Source of the DNA: Methylomonas sp.
Lineage (GTDB): Bacteria > Pseudomonadota > Gammaproteobacteria > Methylococcales > Methylomonadaceae
Direction of reading: 5' to 3'
DNA length: 64,000 bases
Assembly (NCBI GenBank): GCA_002929135.1
Contig: PESC01000032.1
Coordinates: forward strand, 56,399 to 120,398
Shown: piece by piece, positions 56,405 through 64,000 of the stretch
How positions within the stretch are numbered: position 1 is the stretch's first letter
Layout of the letters: every line of letters starts with the position of its first letter
The notes under the pieces: model-generated
What the model saw: only the letters and a program-made list of their open reading frames with translations
The model's database searches: none
Told to the model about the DNA's origin: nothing
Made by a program: the position numbers and the translations under genes

Positions 56405-56728
56405 GCATTCCCACGCGGAGCGTGGGAATGAGAAACCCCCTTGCTTCTGGTTCCCACGGTCTCCGTGGGAACCCATACCGACCGCTCTACGCAGACATAC
56501 CCCTCATGCAGCGCCCGTATGCATTCCCACGCCGAGCGTGGGAACGAGAAACCGCTCTACGCAGACAGGTTCTGGTTCCCACGGTCTCCGTGGGAATCCA
56601 TACCGACCGTTCTACGCAGACATACCCCTCATGCAGCCCCGTATGCATTCCCACGCGGAGCGTGAGAACGAGAAACCCCTCATGCAGCGCCCGTATGCAT
56701 TCCCACGCCGAGCGTGGGAACGAGAAAC
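56405..56728. repeat. Alternating cluster of two palindromic repeat types
   Basis: Six units: type A, core GCATTCCCACGC and GCGTGGGAA plus GAGAAAC, at 56405-56436, 56521-56552, 56645-56676 and 56697-56728; and type B, core TTCTGGTTCCCACGG and CCGTGGGAA, at 56445-56483 and 56570-56608. The spacers share sequence themselves (CTCTACGCAGAC, CCCCTCATGCAG). Copies are 1-2 mismatches apart. They occupy nearly the whole 468-base gap between fleQ and fliE and lie just upstream of the fliE promoter. Confidence 0.95.
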
Positions 56729-56750
56729 AAGAAACGCACTTCGCCCCAAC

Positions 56751-56766
56751 TGGCCCGAAAAATGCT
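56751..56766 (+). promoter_or_regulatory. Sigma-54 promoter for fliE operon
   Basis: TGGCCCG-N4-ATGC matches the -24/-12 consensus TGGCACG-N4-TTGC with two mismatches, and GG (56752-56753) and GC (56764-56765) are correctly 12 bases apart. It is 46 bases upstream of the fliE ATG, and a FleQ-type activator is encoded just upstream. Confidence 0.78.
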
Positions 56767-56811
56767 TAAAGTCTGTTAAGCCTCGTCAAACCTTGCCAGA
56801 GAGTCAGCAAA

Positions 56812-57126
56812 ATGTCAGACATGCAAATCAACCAGGTGCTCGCGCAAATGCGGGCCATGTCCATCGAAACCAGCAGCAAGCCAGCCGCTATTTCTGGCAG
56901 TGACAACGGTTTTGCCGCATTGCTGAAGCAATCGATCGACACCGTCAACCAGGCACAACAAACCTCCAGCCGGTTGCAAAAAGCTTTCGAAACCGGCGCA
57001 TCCGATGTCAGCCTGGCCGAAGTGATGATTGCCTCGCAAAAATCCAGTGTCGGCTTTCAGGCCATGGTGCAGGTACGCAACCGGCTGGTCGATGCTTACA
57101 AGGACGTCATGAGTATGCCGTTGTAG
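56812..57126 (+). CDS. fliE: Flagellar hook-basal body protein FliE
   Basis: Small rod/MS-ring junction protein at the base of the flagellar rod, 104 residues and of normal length. Typical features: disordered Gln/Ser-rich N-terminus (IETSSKPAAI), then FAALLKQSIDTVNQAQQTSSRLQKAFETG and the conserved SLAEVMIASQKSSVGFQAMVQVRNRLVDAYKDVMSM. First gene behind the sigma-54 promoter at 56751; fliF starts 21 bases after it. Confidence 0.95.
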   Translation: MSDMQINQVLAQMRAMSIETSSKPAAISGSDNGFAALLKQSIDTVNQAQQTSSRLQKAFETGASDVSLAEVMIASQKSSVGFQAMVQVRNRLVDAYKDVMSMPL

Positions 57127-57147
57127 ACCCACTAAACTGCCTGAGTC

Positions 57148-58887
57148 ATGAGCGAACTGGACACCCACCTACCGATCGAGTCACAAGCCACCCGCGTCGA
57201 GCCGGATGGCAACCGCCATCCGCTGATGAAAGCGCTGTTGACGCTGTCGGCTGCGCGTCAATTTGGCGTCGTTCTCGCCCTGGCGGCCAGCGTCGCCATC
57301 GCCATCGCCGTCGTGTTGTGGGCGCAAACGCCGGATTACGACCTGCTGTTTTCCGCCATTGCCGAGAAAGATGCCGCCGAAATCATTGCTGCACTCGACA
57401 AACAAGGTGTCAAATATCAGGTGGAACCCAACACCGGCGCCATCATGGTGCCTGCCGGTTCCGCCCGCGATCTGAAACTCAAACTGGCAACCCAGGGCCT
57501 GCCGCGCAGCAACAGCCAGGGCTACGAGATGCTGGACAAGGACAACGGCTTCGGCACCAGCAAAAGCGTTGAATCCATGCGGTTTCAGCGGGCGCTGGAA
57601 GGCGAAATCGCATTGACCATCCAAAGCATACACAACGTCAAATCGGCCAAGGTGCTGCTGGCGCTACCGGTGCAATCGGTATTCGTGCGCGAACGCAAAA
57701 AACCCAGCGCCTCGGTGGTGGTCGAGCTGTATCAGGGCCGTACCCTGGAGAAGGAGCAGGTCGAAGCCATCGTGCATCTGGTGGCGTCCAGCGTACCCTT
57801 GATGGAAGCCGGTCAGGTTACTGTCGTCGATCACAAAGGTCGCTTGCTGAACAGCAAGGAGTCGTCGGAAGACCTGTCGATGAGCGCCAAGCAGTTCGAA
57901 TACAAAAAGAACATCGAGGAGCATCTGCGCCAGCGTATCGAAAACATTCTGGCGCCCCTGGTGGGCAACGACGGCATGCGGGCACAGATTTCCGCCGATG
58001 TCGATTTCACCGTCACCGAAAAAACCCAGGAATTGTTCAACCCCGACCTGCCGGCACTGCGCAGCGAACAAACCCATGAAGAGATCAATTCCAGCTCGAA
58101 AGTCCAGGGCGTACCCGGCGCCCTGTCCAACCAGCCGCCGCCGACTGGCGTCGCACCCGAGGTGGCCAGCGGCCAGGAAAAACAGGCCAGCACCGACACC
58201 GGTTCATCCAACCGCGACGCCACCCGAAACTTCGAACTCGACAAAACCATCACCCACACCCGCTCGGCCACCGGTGCCCTGCGGCGATTGTCGATTGCCG
58301 TCGTGGTCGATGACAAGAAAATCATGCAAGCCAGCGGGCTGACCCAGCAACCTTATTCGCAGGAAGACATCAACCAGATACGCGATCTGGTCAAGCAAGC
58401 GGTGGGTTACGACAACAGCCGTGGCGACCAGGTCACCGTCAGCAATGTGGCCTTCAAGGCACCGGAAGCGCTGGAAGACATTGCCGAACCGATTTACGAA
58501 AAACCCTGGTTTCGCGAAATCCTGAAAATCCTGATCGCCATTGCCGTCATCCTGCTGCTGGTGTATGCCGTGCTGCGCCCGGTATTTGCCACCCTGATCG
58601 GCAAGAACGAGCAAGACGAAAAACTCAAGGCACTGGAAGACGCCCGCCGACAAGCCGAAGCAATGGGCGGCGTGGTGCGCTTCGACGAAAACGGCAAGCC
58701 GATGGCTGTTCCCATTAACGAAACCACCAGCGAAGCGATTGCGCTGGCGTCCGGTGTCGAAGACCTGCTGCTGCTGGAAGCGCCGCAAAGTTACGAAAAG
58801 CGGCTGGAATATGTACAAAAACTGATCGACGAAGACCCCAAACTGGTGGCCCAAGTCATCAAAACCTGGTTAAAAGACGATGGCTGA
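57148..58887 (+). CDS. fliF: Flagellar M-ring protein FliF
   Basis: Forms the MS ring of the basal body in the inner membrane. 579 residues, slightly longer than in E. coli. The first membrane helix is at about residues 38-58 (VLALAASVAIAIAVVLWA), then the two ring-building motifs (DYDLLFSAIAEKDAAEIIAALDKQGV; VESMRFQRALEGEIALTIQSI), a periplasmic disordered segment (about 305-345, Gly/Ser/Pro-rich), the second helix at about 455-475, and a C-terminal tail (YEKRLEYVQKLIDEDPKLVAQVIKTWL) that binds FliG. It overlaps fliG by 8 bases. Confidence 0.95.
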   Translation: MSELDTHLPIESQATRVEPDGNRHPLMKALLTLSAARQFGVVLALAASVAIAIAVVLWAQTPDYDLLFSAIAEKDAAEIIAALDKQGVKYQVEPNTGAIMVPAGSARDLKLKLATQGLPRSNSQGYEMLDKDNGFGTSKSVESMRFQRALEGEIALTIQSIHNVKSAKVLLALPVQSVFVRERKKPSASVVVELYQGRTLEKEQVEAIVHLVASSVPLMEAGQVTVVDHKGRLLNSKESSEDLSMSAKQFEYKKNIEEHLRQRIENILAPLVGNDGMRAQISADVDFTVTEKTQELFNPDLPALRSEQTHEEINSSSKVQGVPGALSNQPPPTGVAPEVASGQEKQASTDTGSSNRDATRNFELDKTITHTRSATGALRRLSIAVVVDDKKIMQASGLTQQPYSQEDINQIRDLVKQAVGYDNSRGDQVTVSNVAFKAPEALEDIAEPIYEKPWFREILKILIAIAVILLLVYAVLRPVFATLIGKNEQDEKLKALEDARRQAEAMGGVVRFDENGKPMAVPINETTSEAIALASGVEDLLLLEAPQSYEKRLEYVQKLIDEDPKLVAQVIKTWLKDDG

Positions 58888-59890
58888 AAACACCAACCCG
58901 CTGTCACGCTCGCAAAAGGCCTCACTGTTATTGCTGGCCGTGGGCCAGGAACGCGCGGCGGCGGTACTCAAACACATGGGGCCGAAAGAAGTGCAGGCCA
59001 TAGGCTCCAACATGGCCCAGCTCGGCACCATCCGCTCGGAAATGGTCGACGAAGTGCTGGAAGAATTCATCGTCGAGATCAAAAACGAAACCGGCCTGGG
59101 GCTGGATTCCGACGAGTACATTCGCAATATGCTGACCAATGCCTTGGGCGCCGACAAGGCTGGCAGCATCATCGATCGCATCCTGCTCGGTGCCAACAGC
59201 AAGGGCATCGAACAGCTCAAATGGATGGATACCCGCTCGATTGCCGACTTGATCCGTCTCGAACACCCGCAGATCATCGCCATCATCCTGTCGCTGCTCG
59301 ATGCCGACCAGGCGGCCAACGTACTGACCCTGCTGCCACAGGGCATGCGTTCCGATATCCTGATGCGCGTCGCCACCCTGGAAGGCGTGCAACCGGCGGC
59401 CCTGCGCGAACTCGACGACATCATGGAAAAGCAGCTCACCGGCAGCGATGGCGTCAAATCGTCGCAAATCGGCGGTATCGATGCGGCAGCCAACATCCTC
59501 AACTTCATCGAAAGCGCCATCAGCGAACCGATGATGCAGGACATCAATGATGCCAATACCGACCTGGCGCAACGCATCCAGGACAAAATGTTCATATTCG
59601 GCGACCTCATCAACGTCGACGATCGCGGCATTCAAACCCTGCTGCGCGAAGTCTCCACCGATCAACTGCTGCTTGCCCTGCGCGGCGTCGATGGTGGCTT
59701 GCGCGACAAGGTGTTCGCCAACATGTCGCGCCGTGCCGCCGAAATGTTGCGCGACGACCTCGAAGCCGCGCCACCAACCCGCCTCAGCGAAGTCGAAGCC
59801 GCGCAGAAAGACATCCTGTCGATTGCCAAACGTCTGGCCGATGCCGGTGAGATTGCTCTGGGCGGTGGTGGTGGCGATGAATTTGTCTGA
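58880..59890 (+). CDS. fliG: Flagellar motor switch protein FliG
   Basis: Rotor protein that contacts the MotA stator and FliM. 336 residues, close to the usual length. N-terminal domain (SRSQKASLLLLAVGQERAAAVLKHM), middle EHPQIIAIILSLLDADQAANVLTLLP motif, and the C-terminal torque-generating domain with conserved charged helices (GVDGGLRDKVFANMSRRAAEMLRDDLE). Start overlaps fliF, and fliH begins 12 bases after its stop. Confidence 0.96.
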   Translation: MAENTNPLSRSQKASLLLLAVGQERAAAVLKHMGPKEVQAIGSNMAQLGTIRSEMVDEVLEEFIVEIKNETGLGLDSDEYIRNMLTNALGADKAGSIIDRILLGANSKGIEQLKWMDTRSIADLIRLEHPQIIAIILSLLDADQAANVLTLLPQGMRSDILMRVATLEGVQPAALRELDDIMEKQLTGSDGVKSSQIGGIDAAANILNFIESAISEPMMQDINDANTDLAQRIQDKMFIFGDLINVDDRGIQTLLREVSTDQLLLALRGVDGGLRDKVFANMSRRAAEMLRDDLEAAPPTRLSEVEAAQKDILSIAKRLADAGEIALGGGGGDEFV

Positions 59891-59902
59891 TGAGCTGGCC
59901 GC

Positions 59903-60628
59903 ATGAGTTCCGCTAAGGCCAAATTCACCGCCGACGAACTTCAGGCCGTAAGCCCCTGGACCGGCTTGCCGGAATTCGGAGCGCCGCGTTCGGAAAACGT
60001 CGATGTTCACCAGGCCACCCAGGTGCTGACCGTCGAAGACATCGAAGCCACCCAGCGCCAGGCTTACGACGAAGCCTTCGAACAAGGCCGCCAGCAAGGC
60101 TACGAGCAAGGGCGGCAACAAGGCTACGACGAAGGCCACCAACAAGGTTACACCGACGGCCAGCGGCAAGGCCAAGACCAAGCCCGCCATTTGCTGCAAA
60201 CCCAGGCCGAGCAACTGGCCAGCGTACTGACGACGCTGAACCAGCCGCTGCAACTGATCGACGCCGAACTCGAAAACGAGCTGCTGGCACTGGTCATCGC
60301 CATTGCCAAGCAAATCATCCGCCGCGAAATCAAGACCGATCCCGGTCAGATCGTCGCCGTCATCCGCGAAGCGGTTCAGGCCCTGCCGCTGGGTTCGCAA
60401 ACCATCAGCCTCAAACTGCACCCCGACGATGCCGAACTGGTCAGGCACGCGCTTGATCTCGATGACAACGCGCCCAACTGGCATCTCATCGAAAACCCGC
60501 TGATTGCCCGTGGCGGCTGCGTGGTCGAATCCGACATGTCCAGCATCGACGCAACCCTGGAAAAACGCATCGCGGCGGTGATCGCCAGCGTCATGGGCGG
60601 TGACCGGCAACAGGATGCTAGCGCATGA
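59903..60628 (+). CDS. fliH: Flagellar assembly protein FliH
   Basis: Regulates the FliI ATPase of the type III flagellar export machinery. 241 residues with a Gly-rich segment of GxxxG units (GRQQGYEQGRQQGYDEGHQQ..., about residues 65-95) typical of FliH, and a C-terminal HrpE/YscL-like region (LLALVIAIAKQIIRREIKTDPGQI). The repeat GYxxGxxQ is usual for this family. It overlaps fliI by four bases. Confidence 0.92.
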   Translation: MSSAKAKFTADELQAVSPWTGLPEFGAPRSENVDVHQATQVLTVEDIEATQRQAYDEAFEQGRQQGYEQGRQQGYDEGHQQGYTDGQRQGQDQARHLLQTQAEQLASVLTTLNQPLQLIDAELENELLALVIAIAKQIIRREIKTDPGQIVAVIREAVQALPLGSQTISLKLHPDDAELVRHALDLDDNAPNWHLIENPLIARGGCVVESDMSSIDATLEKRIAAVIASVMGGDRQQDASA

Positions 60629-61974
60629 CCACCCCATTCAACCGCGCCCCGCTCTGGCTGGAACGCCTCAAGCCTTATCGCCAGCGCCTGACCTCGCCCC
60701 CGGCGTTCATCGTCGAAGGCAAGCTGACCCGCATGGTGGGCCTGACCCTGGAAGCCGAAGGCTGCCGGGCGCCGATTGGCTCGTTGTGCCATCTGCAAAC
60801 TGCCTCCGGCAAGGTGATCGGTGCCGAAGTCGTCGGTTTTTCCGGCAAGCGCTTGTTCCTGATGCCAACCGGCGACACCCACGGCCTGGAGCCAGGCTGC
60901 AAAGTCATCCCGCTGGGCAAGAACAGCCTGGCCGGTGTCGGTTTCGGCCTGCTGGGACGGGTGCTGAACGGTGCCGGTCAAGCGCTGGACGGCAAAGGCC
61001 CGCTGGATACCGATACCCGGGTTTCGCTGGCCGGAACGCCGATCAACCCGCTCAGCCGCAAGCCGATACGAGAAAGCCTGGATGTTGGCGTGCGCGCCAT
61101 CAATGCGATGCTCACCGTCGGTCGTGGTCAGCGCATGGGCTTGTTTGCCGGTACCGGCGTCGGCAAAAGCATTTTGCTGGGCATGATGACCAAATTCACC
61201 TCGGCGGACATCGTCGTCGTGGGGTTGATCGGCGAACGTGGCCGTGAAGTCAACGAATTCGTGCTGAAGATACTCGGCGAAGACGGCCTGAAACGGGCAG
61301 TGGTGGTCGCATCGCCCGCCGACGATACCCCGTTGATGCGCGTTCACGGCGCTCTGCTGGCCACCAGCATCGCCGAGTATTTTCGCGACCAGGGCGTCAA
61401 CGTGCTGCTGCTGATGGATTCCTTGACCCGCTACGCCCAGGCCTATCGCGAAATCGCCCTGGCCATCGACGAACCGCCTGCCACCAAGGGCTACCCGCCC
61501 TCGGTGTTCGCCAAACTGCCGCAACTGGTGGAGCGGGCCGGTAACGGCGACCAGGGCGGTGGCTCGATCACGGCGTTCTACACCGTGCTGGCCGAAGGCG
61601 ACGACACCAACGACCCCATCGCTGATGCCGCCCGTGGCGTACTCGACGGCCATGTCGTGTTATCACGGGCATTGGCCGAATCCGGCCACTATCCGGCGAT
61701 CGACATCGAAGCCTCGATCAGCCGGGTCATGCCTGACGTCGCCGAGGGCGAACACATGGCCCAGGCACGCGAACTGCGGCGCCTGTATTCCACCTACCAG
61801 CAAAACAAGGATTTGATCAGCGTCGGTGCCTATCGGCCAGGCGCCGACCCGCGCATAGACAAAGCCATTGCCAAACAACCTGCCATCGAAGCGTTTTTGC
61901 AACAAGACATGGACGAGGCCGTGGATATGGGCCGCAGTCTGGAACAATTGAACGCACTGTTGGCCAGCGCATGA
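60625..61974 (+). CDS. fliI: Flagellum-specific ATP synthase FliI
   Basis: ATPase that unfolds and feeds substrates into the flagellar type III export gate. The 449 residues are like the beta subunit of F1-ATPase: Walker A AGTGVGKSILLG with Lys181, the GERGREVNEFV motif, LLLMDSLTRYAQ (Walker B) and the conserved GSITAFYTVLAEGDD. It lies between fliH and fliJ, each with four-base overlap. Confidence 0.96.
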   Translation: MTTPFNRAPLWLERLKPYRQRLTSPPAFIVEGKLTRMVGLTLEAEGCRAPIGSLCHLQTASGKVIGAEVVGFSGKRLFLMPTGDTHGLEPGCKVIPLGKNSLAGVGFGLLGRVLNGAGQALDGKGPLDTDTRVSLAGTPINPLSRKPIRESLDVGVRAINAMLTVGRGQRMGLFAGTGVGKSILLGMMTKFTSADIVVVGLIGERGREVNEFVLKILGEDGLKRAVVVASPADDTPLMRVHGALLATSIAEYFRDQGVNVLLLMDSLTRYAQAYREIALAIDEPPATKGYPPSVFAKLPQLVERAGNGDQGGGSITAFYTVLAEGDDTNDPIADAARGVLDGHVVLSRALAESGHYPAIDIEASISRVMPDVAEGEHMAQARELRRLYSTYQQNKDLISVGAYRPGADPRIDKAIAKQPAIEAFLQQDMDEAVDMGRSLEQLNALLASA

Positions 61975-62423
61975 AAAAATCCGACCGTTTCAACATCATC
62001 ATCGCGCTGCATGACCGGCAGGAGCGCAGTGCGTTGGAAGCCCTGGCCCGAGTTCAGCAAACCCTGCACGAGCAGCAGGCGAAACTAAGTCATTTGCAAA
62101 ACTATCGACTGGAATATGCCGACAAACTGATAGCGCGCCAGCGCCTGGGCCTGCACGTCAGCCAGCTGCTGGAATACCGCGCCTTTTCCGACAAACTCGA
62201 CAAAGCCATCGACGGCCAACGCCAAAGCGTTGTGCGTCACGAACGCGACGTGCTGGCGGCCCGTCAGTATTGGGAAGACTGCCAGCAACGCCGCAAAAGC
62301 CTGCAAAAAGTCAAAGAAATGGCACTCAGCGAAGAACGCCGTTTGGAAGACAAGCGGGAACAGGCCGAACAGGACGCCCATGCCACCCGGCTAGCCCGCA
62401 AGGATGGCATGGGAAATGCTTGA
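61971..62423 (+). CDS. fliJ: Flagellar export protein FliJ
   Basis: A 150-residue coiled-coil export chaperone and ATPase stalk. Composition is rich in Gln, Arg, Glu and Leu with few aromatic residues, as usual for FliJ (RFNIIIALHDRQERSALEALARVQQTL...). The position between fliI and fliK and the four-base overlap with fliI support the assignment. A duplicated segment begins right at its stop codon (see 62431-62669). Confidence 0.9.
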   Translation: MKKSDRFNIIIALHDRQERSALEALARVQQTLHEQQAKLSHLQNYRLEYADKLIARQRLGLHVSQLLEYRAFSDKLDKAIDGQRQSVVRHERDVLAARQYWEDCQQRRKSLQKVKEMALSEERRLEDKREQAEQDAHATRLARKDGMGNA

Positions 62424-62430
62424 TTCACTG

Positions 62431-62491
62431 CCGATGACGCTTTCCGAACGCTTGGGAGAAACAGCATGACTATCAACGCAATGAATGGCTT
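62431..62491 (+). repeat. First copy of duplicated fliK translation start
   Basis: About 61 bases matching 62609-62669. The last 41 (62451-62491) are identical to 62629-62669 and contain the GGGAGAAAC ribosome binding region and the ATG with the first codons of fliK (MTINAMNG). The upstream 20 differ at four positions. Offset 178 bases. Confidence 0.95.
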
Positions 62492-62615
62492 TCCTCGTTC
62501 CCACGCTCCGCGTGGGAACGCAGACCAGGACGTTCTGCGTACCAGGTGCGCCAGGATGCGGCATCCGTATGCGTTCCTTTGCTGCGCGTGGGAACGAGAA
62601 ATTCCCCGCCGATAA
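62466..62615 (+). CDS. Decoy frame starting at the duplicated fliK start
   Basis: An open frame of 49 codons beginning with the same ribosome binding site, ATG and first eight residues as fliK (MTINAMNG), then running through the palindromic repeat (FPRSHAPRGNADQ...) and stopping at TAA 62613-62615, 28 bases before the true start and in a different frame. It probably encodes no useful product but will compete for initiation. The repeat insertion gives no family features. Confidence 0.55.
   Translation: MTINAMNGFPRSHAPRGNADQDVLRTRCARMRHPYAFLCCAWEREIPRR
62494..62602. repeat. Palindromic repeat pair between the two fliK start copies
   Basis: CTCGTTCCCACGC ... GCGTGGGAACG (62494-62520) and a diverged GCGTTCC ... 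GCGTGGGAACGAGAAA (about 62571-62602). Both belong to the GTTCCCACGC family. Together with the bases between they make up the 117-base insert separating the direct repeats. Confidence 0.9.
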
Positions 62616-62669
62616 CGCGATCCGAACACTTGGGAGAAACAGCATGACTATCAACGCAATGAATGGCTT
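62609..62669 (+). repeat. Second copy of duplicated fliK translation start
   Basis: The copy that opens the functional fliK frame. It contains GGGAGAAAC at 62632-62640 and ATG at 62644. See 62431-62491 for the comparison. Confidence 0.95.
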
Positions 62670-63912
62670 ATCGTTTTTAGCGACACAAGACATGCCGAGC
62701 CTGATCAACGGCCAATCGCCAGCAAGCGGCGACGCCGGTAGCGCCACGGCATTTTCGGCCTCGCTGATGCAGCAGCTCACGGCGCTGCAAAGCCAGCTTG
62801 CCAGCGGCCAGACGCCCGACCCGACCGCCGTACAGACGCTGATGGATCTGGGCGGCATCGGCGGCGCATGGCCAGCCGGTCAAGCCATTACCGCTGGACC
62901 GAATCAATCGCCCGATGGCCTGACTCAGGACATGCCCTTGGACGCAGCGATGCAGGCGCTGGCCGACCTGTTGCAATCGGTTCCGCCTGACGACGTGGTG
63001 GATGATACGGCGCTGGCGGACAGCGAGGCGTTGACCGACGAGCAGGCATTGGGCACAGAACAGTCTGTCCCGACAGTTGTTGCGACACCCGTCATCCCGC
63101 AACCCCTCGCAAGCGAAACCCGCCCTGTCTTGGCGGATGTGCCGATTGCTTCATCCGCCAACAGGCAAGCAACCGCCGTGCAATCAGCGCCGATGGCAAA
63201 ACTGGAGGATGAACTGGAAAATGAACTGGAACGCAGTTTTGGCGCATTGCTGCTCAAGACCGATGGCAACAGTGACGTGCGTACTGGTAAACCCGTGTCG
63301 GCGTTGATGGGCGGTGACGACGTACTGACGACTCGCGATACTGCGCCGGAAGCCGTGGCAACCACCGAAAAACCGCTTGCGTCGTCGATCGCGGGTGACA
63401 TTGCCCGCATGAGTCAAAGCCTGCGCGGGACGACACCAAGCCATGAAGTCGCGATAGGCCGACCGTTCAACGATCCGGCCTGGAACCAGGAGTTGGGTGA
63501 GAAGCTGGTCTGGATGCACAAACAAGCCGTGCCATCGGCGGAACTGCGGTTGAATCCCGAGCATCTGGGGCCGATTTCGATACGTGTCGATGTGCAGGGC
63601 GATCAGGCCAGCATAGCCTTCAGCACCCATCACCCTGCCGTCAAGGACGCCATCGAAGCCGCGCTGCCAAAATTGCGCGACATGTTGCAGGAGCAGCAAT
63701 TGAATCTGGTCGATGTCAATGTTGCCCAGCAAGACAGCGATCCACGGCAGAACCGGGCATTTTTGCAAATGGCAGCCGATCAGGGACGCCACGGTTTCAG
63801 CCCGGACAACCCCGCCAGCGACGATGCCGCCAACCCGTCACAAACCCTCATCGACGAAATCGAATCCGGCAGAGCCATCGCCAGCAACGGCCTGTTGAGC
63901 TTGTACGCTTGA
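62644..63912 (+). CDS. fliK: Flagellar hook-length control protein FliK
   Basis: Secreted molecular ruler that stops hook growth and switches export specificity. From ATG 62644 the protein has 422 residues: a long low-complexity, Ala/Asp/Thr/Gln-rich N-terminal part and the C-terminal Flg_hook domain (about 290-385) with the motif ELRLNPEHLGPISIRVDVQGDQASIAFSTHHPAVKDAIEAALPKLRDMLQEQQLNL. ATG 62644 is chosen because GGGAGA is correctly placed and the frame upstream runs through the repeat insert. Last fli gene of the window. Confidence 0.9.
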   Translation: MTINAMNGLSFLATQDMPSLINGQSPASGDAGSATAFSASLMQQLTALQSQLASGQTPDPTAVQTLMDLGGIGGAWPAGQAITAGPNQSPDGLTQDMPLDAAMQALADLLQSVPPDDVVDDTALADSEALTDEQALGTEQSVPTVVATPVIPQPLASETRPVLADVPIASSANRQATAVQSAPMAKLEDELENELERSFGALLLKTDGNSDVRTGKPVSALMGGDDVLTTRDTAPEAVATTEKPLASSIAGDIARMSQSLRGTTPSHEVAIGRPFNDPAWNQELGEKLVWMHKQAVPSAELRLNPEHLGPISIRVDVQGDQASIAFSTHHPAVKDAIEAALPKLRDMLQEQQLNLVDVNVAQQDSDPRQNRAFLQMAADQGRHGFSPDNPASDDAANPSQTLIDEIESGRAIASNGLLSLYA

Positions 63913-63926
63913 TTTTTCTGCGCACT

Positions 63927-63957
63927 CTCGTTCCCACGCTCCGCGTGGGAATGCAGA
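63927..63957. repeat. Palindromic repeat, GTTCCCACGC family
   Basis: CTCGTTCCCACGC ... GCGTGGGAATGCAG, the reverse complement of type A in the 56-kb cluster, directly after the fliK stop codon. Confidence 0.9.
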
Positions 63958-63973
63958 TGAACGCTGGATAAAG

Positions 63974-63994
63974 CTGGCGTAAACGCCAGTTTCC
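63974..63994 (+). terminator. Possible terminator after fliK
   Basis: Six-base stem CTGGCG/CGCCAG (63974-63979 and 63984-63989) with loop TAAA, followed by TTTCCTT. Short T-run; the window ends here. Confidence 0.55.
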
Positions 63995-64000
63995 TTGATG

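Noticed and set aside
56405..56728. CRISPR array
   Set aside because: Units alternate between two related palindromes, spacers repeat among themselves and vary in length, and there are no cas genes.
56253..56903. A coding frame of 216 codons through the repeats before fliE
   Set aside because: It simply reads through the palindromic repeats and into fliE in another frame; the protein is repetitive and has no start signal.
58928..60637. A 569-codon open frame on the minus strand
   Set aside because: It is antisense to fliG and fliH, which are certain; long antisense frames are expected at this codon composition.

Overview
The window looks like part of a motile, free-living gammaproteobacterium. 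The order tolQRAB-pal-cpoB-queE-queC, the miaB-ybeZ-ybeY-ybeX block, a FleQ-type sigma-54 activator beside fliEFGHIJK and the LPS-core genes beside msbA are all typical of that class. Methylococcales (methanotrophs) are a plausible order, given the ODP-type diiron protein, the cellulose genes and the abundant short palindromic repeats, but nothing in the window proves it. Almost all DNA is coding, overlaps of 1-4 bases between neighbouring genes are common, and no rRNA, tRNA, prophage, insertion sequence or CRISPR array was seen.

Layout. 0-3.2 kb: amino-acid metabolism (alaC, truncated by the window edge, then hom-thrC). 3.3-10.6 kb: ybgC, the Tol-Pal envelope system, cpoB, and the queuosine genes queE and queC. 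10.7-12.1 kb: a membrane-free chemoreceptor-tip protein followed by an ODP-like diiron oxygen-binding protein, probably an oxygen sensor feeding chemotaxis. 12.3-16 kb: miaB-phoH-ybeY-corC. 16-21.8 kb: a large CHASE3/multi-PAS histidine kinase, a single-domain response regulator and a REC-GGDEF-EAL protein, apparently one signalling operon. 22.3-24.5 kb: priA. 24.8-31.5 kb: a 53-residue membrane protein, msbA, and a divergent run of five LPS-core/O-antigen genes. 31.5-34.1 kb: a HepT/MntA toxin-antitoxin pair, then a small CheW/DUF2802 group. 34.3-37.2 kb: a degenerate REC-GGDEF-EAL protein divergent from an HDOD protein. 37.5-46.4 kb: a choice-of-anchor A surface protein with a VPLP-CTERM-like tail, convergent with a compact bcsA-bcsB-bcsZ-bcsC cellulose operon. 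46.5-54.7 kb: mixed housekeeping (Nudix hydrolase, quinoprotein dehydrogenase, htpX, DUF2835, mobA, a lipoprotein, anmK, an M23 peptidase, a CNNM/CBS transporter). 54.9-63.9 kb: fleQ and fliEFGHIJK behind a good sigma-54 promoter.

Two themes join these parts. The first is the switch between swimming and attachment: c-di-GMP enzymes (one apparently intact, one degenerate), the PilZ domain of BcsA, FleQ, the flagellar basal body and two chemotaxis accessory loci all lie within 55 kb. The second is a family of short palindromic repeats (core TTCCCACGC...GCGTGGGAA) scattered between genes. One cluster adjoins the anmK stop codon, one lies just upstream of the fliE promoter, and one sits inside a duplicated fliK translation start, where it leaves an out-of-frame decoy start with the same ribosome binding site. 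That duplicated fliK start and the ODP/chemoreceptor-tip pair are the observations most worth following up.
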